A DNA stretch of 7,640 bases from Candidatus Gastranaerophilales bacterium (GTDB taxonomy: Bacteria > Cyanobacteriota > Vampirovibrionia > Gastranaerophilales > Gastranaerophilaceae), in contig CALUTA010000069.1 in the NCBI GenBank assembly GCA_944323585.1, forward strand, positions 1 to 7,640. The letters are read 5' to 3'. The notes beneath the pieces were generated by a model. That model did not search any database, was not told where the DNA came from, and saw only the letters and a list, made by a program, of their open reading frames with translations. The position numbers and the translations under genes are program-made. Numbering within the stretch: position 1 is the first letter of the stretch; each line of letters begins with the position of its first letter. Positions 1 through 6,151 of this stretch are shown here, in pieces.

Positions 1-24
1 TCTATACTAATAACATACTTTATG

Positions 25-54
25 TTTATACTAAAAGCACTTTTATTATATAAT
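25..54 (+). promoter_or_regulatory. Candidate comFC promoter giving a near-leaderless mRNA
   Basis: A perfect TATAAT lies at 49-54, with a weaker TTTATA (4 of 6 to consensus) at 25-30 and an 18-base spacer. Transcription would start about seven bases after the -10 box, at about 61-62, which is the comFC start codon itself. The spacer holds a small AAAAG-CA-CTTTT palindrome (33-44) of unknown meaning. A+T-rich DNA produces TATAAT by chance, so this is a prediction only. Confidence 0.4.
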
Positions 55-61
55 ATGAATT

Positions 62-709
62 ATGAAAGAGTTTTTTATCGGGCTTCTTGATTGGATTTAT
101 AAGAAAAAATGCTACTTTTGCAAACACTCTGACGAATGCGTCAAAATGTGCTCCAAATGCTACGAAACTCTTGAACATCTTCAGCCGATTCCTAACAGAA
201 TTATCAATGGAGAAAATGTCTACTGCGCAGGAGTTTATGAAAAGAACCTCCAGAAACTTATCAGAGGGCTTAAATACCACAACCAGAAAGAACTCGCTTA
301 CTACCTTGCAAAATTTATGTATGAATACTGGCAAAAAATCACCGATAAAAATAACTTTCAGGTTGTTCCGGTCCCAATCTACAAAACCCGTGAAAAGAAA
401 CGTAAGTATAACCACATGAACCTTGTGGCAGAAGAGTTTTGCAACCTTTCAGGATGCACGCTTAACACCGGTCTTGTCAAAAGAATTAAAGACACAAAAC
501 CGCAATATAAACTTAAAAAAGCAGAACGTGAAGTTAATCTGAAAGATGCCTTTGAAGTCAATGAAGAAAATCTTTTGCCGATGAAAATTTTACTAATCGA
601 CGACATTTGTACAACCGGTTCGACATTTGAAGAAATGATAAAAGAATTTGAAAAACATAATATTTTTGATATAACATGTCTTGCGGCCACAACACCGTTT
701 GAGGAGTAA
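62..709 (+). CDS. comFC: ComFC/ComF family competence protein (phosphoribosyltransferase fold)
   Basis: This is a 215-residue soluble protein, usual for the family. An N-terminal zinc-ribbon-like module has C17-x2-C20 and C30-x2-C33. The basic stretch KKRKYNHMNLVAE (112-124) occupies the place where relatives carry an RGFNQ-type motif. The C-terminal half is a type I phosphoribosyltransferase fold with the PRPP-loop signature LLIDDICTTGST at 177-188. ComF proteins support natural transformation, acting on incoming single-stranded DNA in the cytoplasm; some relatives may have other PRPP-linked roles, and the exact reaction is not established. The ATG at 62 is the earliest possible, because an in-frame TGA sits at 56-58. 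No Shine-Dalgarno precedes it. It shares a transcript with the next gene, whose ATG follows its stop codon directly. The nearby PilMN/PilO genes fit a DNA-uptake role, but that is inference. Confidence 0.88.
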   Translation: MKEFFIGLLDWIYKKKCYFCKHSDECVKMCSKCYETLEHLQPIPNRIINGENVYCAGVYEKNLQKLIRGLKYHNQKELAYYLAKFMYEYWQKITDKNNFQVVPVPIYKTREKKRKYNHMNLVAEEFCNLSGCTLNTGLVKRIKDTKPQYKLKKAEREVNLKDAFEVNEENLLPMKILLIDDICTTGSTFEEMIKEFEKHNIFDITCLAATTPFEE

Positions 710-1024
710 ATGATTTTAAAAGAATTTGCGACATACATTCAAGCCCGAAAAGAAGACCTGACCTCCGGCCAAACCACGGCCCTGAAAATTCTGTGCGACT
801 GGATAAGACTGGTCATAATGAAAAACCCGAAAGGGCATGTCGATAAAATTGTTCAAACTGAAATTCTGCTTGCTCAAAATACCTCGGGAGATTTTTTCAT
901 CACCGCAAAATCCCCGAGCGGCAGAACTCTTATTAAGGCTCTTTATAACTTTGCTCTCAGCTACGAACACTACATTATGCAAAAATGGCTCGACGACAAA
1001 ACTCCGCAGGATTTTCAAAAGTAG
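710..1024 (+). CDS. Uncharacterised 104-residue protein, translationally coupled to comFC
   Basis: I do not recognise this protein. It is a small soluble product with no signal peptide, membrane segment or cysteine pair; its single cysteine is C29. Residues 1-40 and about 70-95 look helical and amphipathic, and the middle (about 48-68) looks like strand and turn, including a SPSGRT segment at 68-73. Its ATG follows the comFC TAA with no gap. The only ribosome binding site, GAGGAG at 701-706, lies just three bases from the ATG, which is unusually close and suggests reinitiation after comFC termination. Codon use resembles its neighbours and the reading frame is clean to a TAG, so I take it as a real gene. 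A function linked to ComFC is only a guess from position. Confidence 0.75.
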   Translation: MILKEFATYIQARKEDLTSGQTTALKILCDWIRLVIMKNPKGHVDKIVQTEILLAQNTSGDFFITAKSPSGRTLIKALYNFALSYEHYIMQKWLDDKTPQDFQK

Positions 1025-1040
1025 CATATTAAATACCCTG

Positions 1041-1068
1041 TTGTCGGATTTTATTTCTCCTTTAAAAT
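1041..1068 (+). promoter_or_regulatory. Candidate promoter of the radical SAM gene
   Basis: TTGTCG (1041-1046, 4 of 6 to TTGACA) and TAAAAT (1063-1068, 5 of 6 to TATAAT) are separated by 16 bases, giving a leader of about 35 bases. They lie in the 85-base gap after the 104-residue gene, where I see no terminator hairpin, so read-through from comFC is also possible. Confidence 0.42.
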
Positions 1069-1109
1069 CTAAAATATTAATAATTCAAATATTTTAAGGG
1101 AGCCTGCAA

Positions 1110-1961
1110 ATGACAAAATTATTTCAATCACAAATAAGCAAATTAAAAGATTTAAACAATCTTTTTATCGAATTAACAGCAAAAAACTGCAACCAGAGAT
1201 GCAAAAACTGCTACATTGATTTTCCTATATCAAAAAACATCAAAGACTTTATTCCTGATGACTTGATAAAAGCAACTCTTTCCCAAACAAAAAATGAAAA
1301 CATTGAATGTATATACCTTACAGGGGCAGAACCAATGACACATCCTGATTTCAACGGAATTTTGAGAATGTGTCTTAAACGCACCAACGTTTGCATATGT
1401 ACAAACGGAAGCTTTATTAACGAGAAAAAAGCAAGGTTTTTAAAACGTGTTGAAGATGAAAGCGATTATGAAATAATTTTCCAGCTCGGTGTAGCCCACT
1501 ATGATGAAATCAAAAATGATGATATCCGTGGCAGAGGAACATACAGACAAACGCTTCACGCAATAAAGAGTCTTGTAAAATACGGTTTCAATCCTATTCT
1601 TTGCATTACGGATTTTTACTGCGAAGGAAAGACCAAAATTCTTGAAGGATTTGAAGCTGTCTGCGAAAAAATTGCATTTCCGGTTGACGAAAATAACTTT
1701 AAAATAAATATACCTTATACAAAAAACGAAAATCTTGATTTTTTGTCTGCAGACTGGCAAAGCCTTGATTGTGAATATGGCAGAATATTGACCACAAAAG
1801 GAATCTATACCTGCCCGTTTCTCGCAAATGATCACAGAGGGCGCTGCGGCAGCAATTTTGACGACTTTGCAAAACATGCGTCACTTGAAACAGACTTCTG
1901 TGCAGCATGCATCAAAAACCAAAAATCTATGTTTTCAATTAATTTCCAAAACTTTGGCTAA
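1110..1961 (+). CDS. Radical SAM protein with C-terminal cysteine motifs
   Basis: This 283-residue protein has the radical SAM signature C27-x3-C31-x2-C34, which holds the [4Fe-4S] cluster that cleaves S-adenosylmethionine. The usual GGEP strand-2 motif is present as TGAEP (71-75), and C-T-N-G (97-100) follows in the typical place. The C-terminal part carries C221, C235, C246, C264 and C267, arranged as C-x3-GR...GIYTCP...GRCG...FCAAC. This resembles a SPASM or twitch-type region that could bind a second Fe-S cluster. Such proteins often modify peptides or small molecules, but the substrate cannot be read here and no precursor peptide gene lies beside it. A good ribosome binding site (AAGGGAG, 1096-1102) sits seven bases before the ATG. 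The stop TAA touches the stop codon of the convergent PilO-like gene. The family call is firm; the specific function is unknown. Confidence 0.85.
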   Translation: MTKLFQSQISKLKDLNNLFIELTAKNCNQRCKNCYIDFPISKNIKDFIPDDLIKATLSQTKNENIECIYLTGAEPMTHPDFNGILRMCLKRTNVCICTNGSFINEKKARFLKRVEDESDYEIIFQLGVAHYDEIKNDDIRGRGTYRQTLHAIKSLVKYGFNPILCITDFYCEGKTKILEGFEAVCEKIAFPVDENNFKINIPYTKNENLDFLSADWQSLDCEYGRILTTKGIYTCPFLANDHRGRCGSNFDDFAKHASLETDFCAACIKNQKSMFSINFQNFG

Positions 1962-2549
1962 CTACTTTTTAGCATACAATTTGATTGAAAAATTGATTAA
2001 GAGAACAGATTTATCTTTTTCATAAGGTTCAACTTCAACCTTGCAAATATCAAGAAAATGCTCATGCTTATACAAATCTTTCAAAAAGTTTTCGAAATTT
2101 TTGTAATTTGAAATCAATTCCATATTCAACTGTGCAACATTAAACTTGCCGGGAGCACCCTGCACAAATTTATCATCCGAAGGATCATAAGCATAGTCAA
2201 TAGAACGCATTTTAACGGTATTGGCTCTGATAATTTCAAGGATTTCAGAAAATTCACCTGCTATAACACCTTCAGCGTCTAGACCTGCCTCTGCAGGTTC
2301 AAACAATTGTTTTTCAACACCTGACATATCTTCCTGCTGTTTGACAGCAATTTTCAAATCTTCAAGTTCTCGCTGCTTATCAGCTAAAACCAGAGTTTGA
2401 GCCGCATATTGCTCATTCATATCCATGATATTTTGGACAGTCGGAACAATACTGTTTACAACCAAATATATAATAACTAGTGCGGCCAAAACAAGAATTA
2501 ACACCGCATATTTTAATTTCATTAAAATTTCTTTAGTTTCTTCTGGCAT
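1962..2549 (-). CDS. PilO/GspM-like inner-membrane assembly protein
   Basis: The product is 195 residues with a short cytoplasmic N-terminus, one membrane helix (about 13-34), a coiled-coil-like stretch rich in E, K, Q and L (about 43-75) and a periplasmic alpha/beta domain (about 95-192). That is the PilO/GspM plan: these proteins dimerise and pair with PilN/GspL to form the inner-membrane platform of type IV pili or type II secretion. Sequence motifs in this family are weak, so the call rests on architecture, size and the upstream PilMN-like partner. The likely ribosome binding site GGAG (2567-2564) is 14 bases from the ATG, rather far. An internal Met at residue 10 has no better site. Only 34 bases separate it from the preceding gene, so they form an operon. 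The TAG stop abuts the stop of the convergent radical SAM gene. Confidence 0.75.
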   Translation of the reverse strand: MPEETKEILMKLKYAVLILVLAALVIIYLVVNSIVPTVQNIMDMNEQYAAQTLVLADKQRELEDLKIAVKQQEDMSGVEKQLFEPAEAGLDAEGVIAGEFSEILEIIRANTVKMRSIDYAYDPSDDKFVQGAPGKFNVAQLNMELISNYKNFENFLKDLYKHEHFLDICKVEVEPYEKDKSVLLINFSIKLYAKK

Positions 2550-2583
2550 AATTTATAAAAATTCTCCGTTATTATTTCAATAA

Positions 2584-4302
2584 TTAGTTAATAGGTTCAT
2601 CACTTAACAACTTTGTTTTGGGCGGCAAATTGACAGCTTTACCTGTTGATTTACCTTTACCTGCATCTTTAGCATTTCCTTTGGCTTTAGCATTTTTGCC
2701 TTTTCCATCTTCAGAAACCGCAGGAGCAGGAGCCGCGCTTATATTTGAAATTTCAAAATCATAAGTTACAGGAAGGTTTGACATAAACTCATCAACATCA
2801 TCCGATATCATTTCAAGTTTTTGAAGTTTCAAATCGCTGGATACAAGATATTCTTTAAGATTTTTGTAGAATGTATATACATCCTCAACAGTGCTTGCAC
2901 CACCCTTTATAGAAATGTTACCGTTTCCTTCTGTCATAAAATAAGAAAGCCACAACTGTGCAGGAACAGATTCACCTATTGCAGAATAAGCCATCAACTT
3001 AATACGATTATCCTGCAAAGTTTTATTAATTTCATTCTTAATACTGAACTTGCCGGCCATTTGCTGTGCTTCCTTCAATTCTTTAATTTCTTTTTCGACC
3101 TGCTGAATACTCGCATTCAATTCATCAAGTTCAGCCTGCTTTGTAGCCTGAATTTTCGGCAACAATAAAAATACAATTAGCACCGGCACAAGCAAAACCG
3201 CAGAGACTATAACTGATAAAACCATTGCCATTGTTGGCGTTGTGACATATTCTTTTTCACCTATGGTAATCGTAACAGTCTCTTCTTGCGCAACACCTTC
3301 ACCGGTTGAAGCCAGAAAATTACAAGCAATTGGATAATCAGAAAATTTTGATATTGCAGCTCCGATTGCCTGGAGTGAAATTTTCAAAATATTATCCGGT
3401 AAAACATCCAAACTTACCGGTAAAAATTCTTTTCGTTTAAACTTATTATTTTCGATATATTCAACAGTACAATCAACATTAAGATTTTTTGCCAGAACTT
3501 CTGCACTTACTGAATTTGTATCAGAAAGAATTACAAGATAATTGGCAGGATAACTCATAAGAGTAATTTGTGCTGATGAAGTAATAACATTATAAATTTC
3601 ATCACCTTCGTAAGATTTTATAGCAATTGGTTCTTCATAATAATCAACAATATTTTTGCCAACCATTGAAACCAAACTGTATCCGTTGGAACCTACGGAA
3701 AGTATATTCCAGGTCACACCCTGCTTCATCTCGTCTGCAGTAAGTCCGGTATAGTCAAGTGCTCTTAATGTTGAAAGCAAAGACATTTCTACACCAACCA
3801 AAAATGAACCTAGTTCGGTTAATGTATTTGCAATCTGCTCTACTACAAGCTGTTGTACTGCTGAATAAAACAATTTTCTGGTTTCACCGGTTCCTGTATT
3901 AGAATCCCACCACTGAACAATAGGATCATGCCTTTTAAAAACATAAGATTGTTCAACTTCAGATGTAACAGCCCCTGTTATGGCCTCATCTCCCAGCATC
4001 AATGACATTTCTATAGAGCTGAACAATACCGTAGGCAAATTAATTGTAACATTACACTTCGGTGATATCTTCAACTCTTCAAACATTTCACTGACAGCAG
4101 TTTTAAACTCTTCCATGTTGCTTATTTCTCTTAATGATTCATTATATGCAAGCGGACGGACAGCATAACTTTTTACCGTATGACTTGCCTCTTCAATTTG
4201 AATCATTTCAAGACCGACACCGGGAGTAACAGATAAATATACATTTTCCCTGCTCCCTGCCGTAAGCTTGTTTATAAAATCATTAATTGCATTTGATCCC
4301 AT
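2584..4302 (-). CDS. PilM-PilN fusion (GspL-like) pilus/secretion platform protein
   Basis: This 572-residue protein joins two parts usually encoded separately in type IV pilus operons. Residues about 18-335 resemble the actin-like PilM fold. The expected DxGSxxxK phosphate-1 motif near the N-terminus is replaced by YLSVTPGVGLEM (22-33), and the later glycine-rich strand is NILSVGSNGYSL (199-210), so nucleotide binding may be lost. One membrane helix follows (about 357-381), then a coiled coil (about 384-414) and a PilN-like periplasmic domain (about 440-520) with the pattern VPAQLWLSYF...GNISIKGGAS...VYTFYKNLKE. A low-complexity Ala/Pro then Lys/Gly/Ala tail covers 523-565. GspL of type II secretion has the same cytoplasmic-plus-periplasmic layout. 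The next gene is PilO/GspM-like, completing a platform. AGGAAGAG (4323-4316) is the probable ribosome binding site, about 13 bases from the ATG. Whether it serves pili, secretion or DNA uptake is not decided here. Confidence 0.78.
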   Translation of the reverse strand: MGSNAINDFINKLTAGSRENVYLSVTPGVGLEMIQIEEASHTVKSYAVRPLAYNESLREISNMEEFKTAVSEMFEELKISPKCNVTINLPTVLFSSIEMSLMLGDEAITGAVTSEVEQSYVFKRHDPIVQWWDSNTGTGETRKLFYSAVQQLVVEQIANTLTELGSFLVGVEMSLLSTLRALDYTGLTADEMKQGVTWNILSVGSNGYSLVSMVGKNIVDYYEEPIAIKSYEGDEIYNVITSSAQITLMSYPANYLVILSDTNSVSAEVLAKNLNVDCTVEYIENNKFKRKEFLPVSLDVLPDNILKISLQAIGAAISKFSDYPIACNFLASTGEGVAQEETVTITIGEKEYVTTPTMAMVLSVIVSAVLLVPVLIVFLLLPKIQATKQAELDELNASIQQVEKEIKELKEAQQMAGKFSIKNEINKTLQDNRIKLMAYSAIGESVPAQLWLSYFMTEGNGNISIKGGASTVEDVYTFYKNLKEYLVSSDLKLQKLEMISDDVDEFMSNLPVTYDFEISNISAAPAPAVSEDGKGKNAKAKGNAKDAGKGKSTGKAVNLPPKTKLLSDEPIN

Positions 4303-4324
4303 AATTAATAAATTTCTCTTCCTA

Positions 4325-4353
4325 TGTACTTAATTCTTATTTTATTATACAAT
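4325..4353 (+). promoter_or_regulatory. Possible nadA promoter overlapping the divergent one
   Basis: TACAAT (4348-4353, 5 of 6) could be a plus-strand -10 box, overlapping the minus-strand TATAAT, but the paired -35 (TGTACT, 4325-4330) is poor. TTGTGA (4359-4364) with TAAATT (4382-4387) and a 17-base spacer is an alternative. I saw no operator for a known NAD-pathway regulator. Confidence 0.25.
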
Positions 4354-4373
4354 ATATTTTGTGAAGGTTGCAA
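4344..4373 (-). promoter_or_regulatory. Candidate promoter of the PilMN-PilO operon
   Basis: On the minus strand TTGCAA (4373-4368) and a perfect TATAAT (4349-4344) are separated by 18 bases. The predicted leader of about 35 bases includes the AGGAAGAG ribosome binding site. This is the best promoter match between the two divergent operons. Confidence 0.5.
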
Positions 4374-4413
4374 ATTTAACATAAATTTACACTATATGGA
4401 GGACTAACCCCGA

Positions 4414-5334
4414 ATGAATGAGCTTATTTGTAAAATACAGGAGCTGAAAAAGAAAAAAAATGCAATAATTCTTGCACACAGCTATCAAAATATCGAAATT
4501 GATAAAGTGGCAGATTTTGTCGGAGATTCTCTTTATCTCAGCAGAATGGCCGCAAAAACCAGTGCGGATATTATTGTATTTGCAGGGGTGTATTTTATGG
4601 CACAGACTGCTAAAATTTTATGCCCTGATAAAAAAGTCCTCCTTCCGGATTTGAAAGCCGGATGCGAAATGGCTGATATGATAAATTTACAACAGTTGAG
4701 AGAATTTAAAATCAAACATCCGGACATTCCAACAGTATGCTACATAAATTCCACTGCAGAAGTCAAATCCGAATGCGACATTTGCTGTACAAGTTCCAAT
4801 GCGGTTAAAATTGTCGAAAGTTTGCATGCTCAGAAAGTCCTTTTTGTGCCGGATCAAAATCTTGGCAAGTGGGTTGAAAAACAACTTGGAAATGTAGAAG
4901 TTATTACCTATTCAGGATATTGCCCGATTCACCATAATATTACGGTAGATGACGTTTGCAATGTTAAAGAAAAATATCCTGATATAAAACTTCTTGCACA
5001 TCCTGAATGCAAAGAAGAAGTTTCGGCTCTTGCTGATTACGTCGGGAGTACAACAGGTATTATGGATTATGTCAAAAACAGTTCCGACAAAAAATTCATA
5101 ATCGCAACGGAAAAAGGTGTAGTTGACAGACTTAAACGGGATTATCCGGATAAAGAATTTATTATTATAAAAGAAAATCTCATCTGTGAAAGCATGAAAC
5201 TTAATACACTTCAAGACATCTATGATTCACTAAACAACGAAACATTTGAAATAAATGTCGACCCGACGATTTCAAAACAAGCGCACAAATGCATAGACAG
5301 AATGCTGGAAGTGTCAAACACCGGAGTAAAATAA
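4414..5334 (+). CDS. nadA: Quinolinate synthase NadA
   Basis: NadA condenses iminoaspartate with dihydroxyacetone phosphate to quinolinate, the first committed precursor in de novo NAD synthesis, using an oxygen-sensitive [4Fe-4S] cluster in the cytoplasm. The 306 residues match the compact form of the family. All three cluster cysteines are visible: C84 in KAGCEMADM, C170 in SGYCPIH and C258 in LICESMKLNTL. Substrate-binding landmarks are H22 and Y24 (AHSYQN), the GDSLYLS segment (37-43), the INSTAEVK segment (111-118) and HPEC (196-199). A strong ribosome binding site (GGAGGA, 4398-4403) lies ten bases before the ATG. The aspartate oxidase (nadB) and phosphoribosyltransferase (nadC) partners are not in the window, so iminoaspartate must be supplied from elsewhere. 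The gene is the first of an operon with the RNA methyltransferase, whose ATG directly follows its TAA. Confidence 0.96.
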   Translation: MNELICKIQELKKKKNAIILAHSYQNIEIDKVADFVGDSLYLSRMAAKTSADIIVFAGVYFMAQTAKILCPDKKVLLPDLKAGCEMADMINLQQLREFKIKHPDIPTVCYINSTAEVKSECDICCTSSNAVKIVESLHAQKVLFVPDQNLGKWVEKQLGNVEVITYSGYCPIHHNITVDDVCNVKEKYPDIKLLAHPECKEEVSALADYVGSTTGIMDYVKNSSDKKFIIATEKGVVDRLKRDYPDKEFIIIKENLICESMKLNTLQDIYDSLNNETFEINVDPTISKQAHKCIDRMLEVSNTGVK

Positions 5335-6096
5335 ATGAATGACGATATAATTTTCGGTAAAAACGCAATAACAGAAGCTTTGATTAAGGGTGATAGGGAA
5401 ATCAATAAAATTTTGATTTCAAAAAATATTCATACTGATGCTAAAATCGACAAAATTAAATCACTTGCACGTGAAAAAGGTATTGTTTTTCAGTTTGTTG
5501 CGAAAGAAAAGTTTCAGCCCTATGCTGAATTCAATCATCAGGGAATTATTGCGCAGATTTCGCCGCTCAAATACACTGATTTAGATGAATTTCTTGAGAA
5601 AAAACATGAAAATGCTTCGCTTGTTATTCTGGACGGCATTGAAGATCCGCACAACTTCGGTGCAATAATCCGCTCCTGCGTATGCGCCGGTGTTTCGGGG
5701 ATTATTATTCCCTCCAGACGCAATGTTCAGGTAAATTCCGTTGTCGAAAAAACAAGTGCCGGCGCCATTAATCACATTCCGATTATTAAAGTAAACAGCC
5801 TTTCTAATGCCGTGCAACAATTGAAAGATTCAGACTGGTGGATAATTGCAACGGATGCTTCAGCAGAAGATAATTATTATGATATAAAATACAATGATAT
5901 GAATTTTGCACTCATAATGGGTGCTGAACACGCAGGAGTTTCTAAAACACTCCTTAAAATGTCAGACTTCAAAGTCAAAATTCCTATGATGAATAATTTC
6001 AACTCGCTAAACGTTTCAAACGCAGCCGGTGTCATTATTTTTGAAAGCCTCAGACAGCGTTTGTCTGCAAAAAGTTTAAGCAACGTTAAAAACTAG
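5335..6096 (+). CDS. rlmB: TrmH/SpoU-family RNA 2'-O-methyltransferase, RlmB-like
   Basis: The 253-residue protein begins with a small substrate-binding domain (about 5-78: FGKNAITEALIKG...HQGIIAQ), typical of the RlmB branch that methylates the 2'-O of a guanosine in 23S rRNA. The SPOUT domain has all three motifs. Motif 1 is DGIEDPHNFGAIIRS (100-114, with N107 and R113). Motif 2 is ALIMGAEHAGVS (192-203, with E198). Motif 3 is IPMMNNFNSLNVSNA (216-230), where relatives usually carry a glycine in place of one of the Asn residues. These form the trefoil-knot SAM site. GGAG at 5323-5326, inside the end of nadA, is eight bases from the ATG, so translation is probably coupled to nadA. The exact rRNA position, and whether it is RlmB or another TrmH-type enzyme, cannot be fixed from sequence alone. 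Confidence 0.88.
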   Translation: MNDDIIFGKNAITEALIKGDREINKILISKNIHTDAKIDKIKSLAREKGIVFQFVAKEKFQPYAEFNHQGIIAQISPLKYTDLDEFLEKKHENASLVILDGIEDPHNFGAIIRSCVCAGVSGIIIPSRRNVQVNSVVEKTSAGAINHIPIIKVNSLSNAVQQLKDSDWWIIATDASAEDNYYDIKYNDMNFALIMGAEHAGVSKTLLKMSDFKVKIPMMNNFNSLNVSNAAGVIIFESLRQRLSAKSLSNVKN

Positions 6097-6116
6097 TTTT
6101 GAACAAAATTTCATAT

Positions 6117-6122
6117 TATAAT
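6117..6122 (+). promoter_or_regulatory. Possible -10 element upstream of the sigma factor gene
   Basis: A perfect TATAAT lies about 30 bases before the ATG, upstream of a GGAG ribosome binding site (6135-6138). No good -35 stands at 16-18 bases; TTGAAC (6099-6104) is only 12 bases away. The gap after the methyltransferase gene is 55 bases with no clear terminator, so read-through from nadA is possible too. Confidence 0.35.
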
Positions 6123-6151
6123 AATTTTGAAGATGGAGAGTTTTACAATTT

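Noticed and set aside
62..709. Purine-salvage phosphoribosyltransferase instead of ComFC
   Set aside because: The N-terminal four-cysteine module followed by the PRPP loop near the C-terminus is the ComF arrangement; salvage enzymes lack the zinc-binding part.
837..1097. Alternative 86-codon ORF overlapping the 104-residue gene
   Set aside because: It is a shifted-frame shadow running into the A+T-rich gap, with no ribosome binding site; the frame from 710 is coupled to comFC and more protein-like.
1025..1109. Precursor peptide gene for the radical SAM enzyme
   Set aside because: The gap contains no ATG upstream of the enzyme's own start, and the preceding 104-residue protein does not look like a leader-core peptide.
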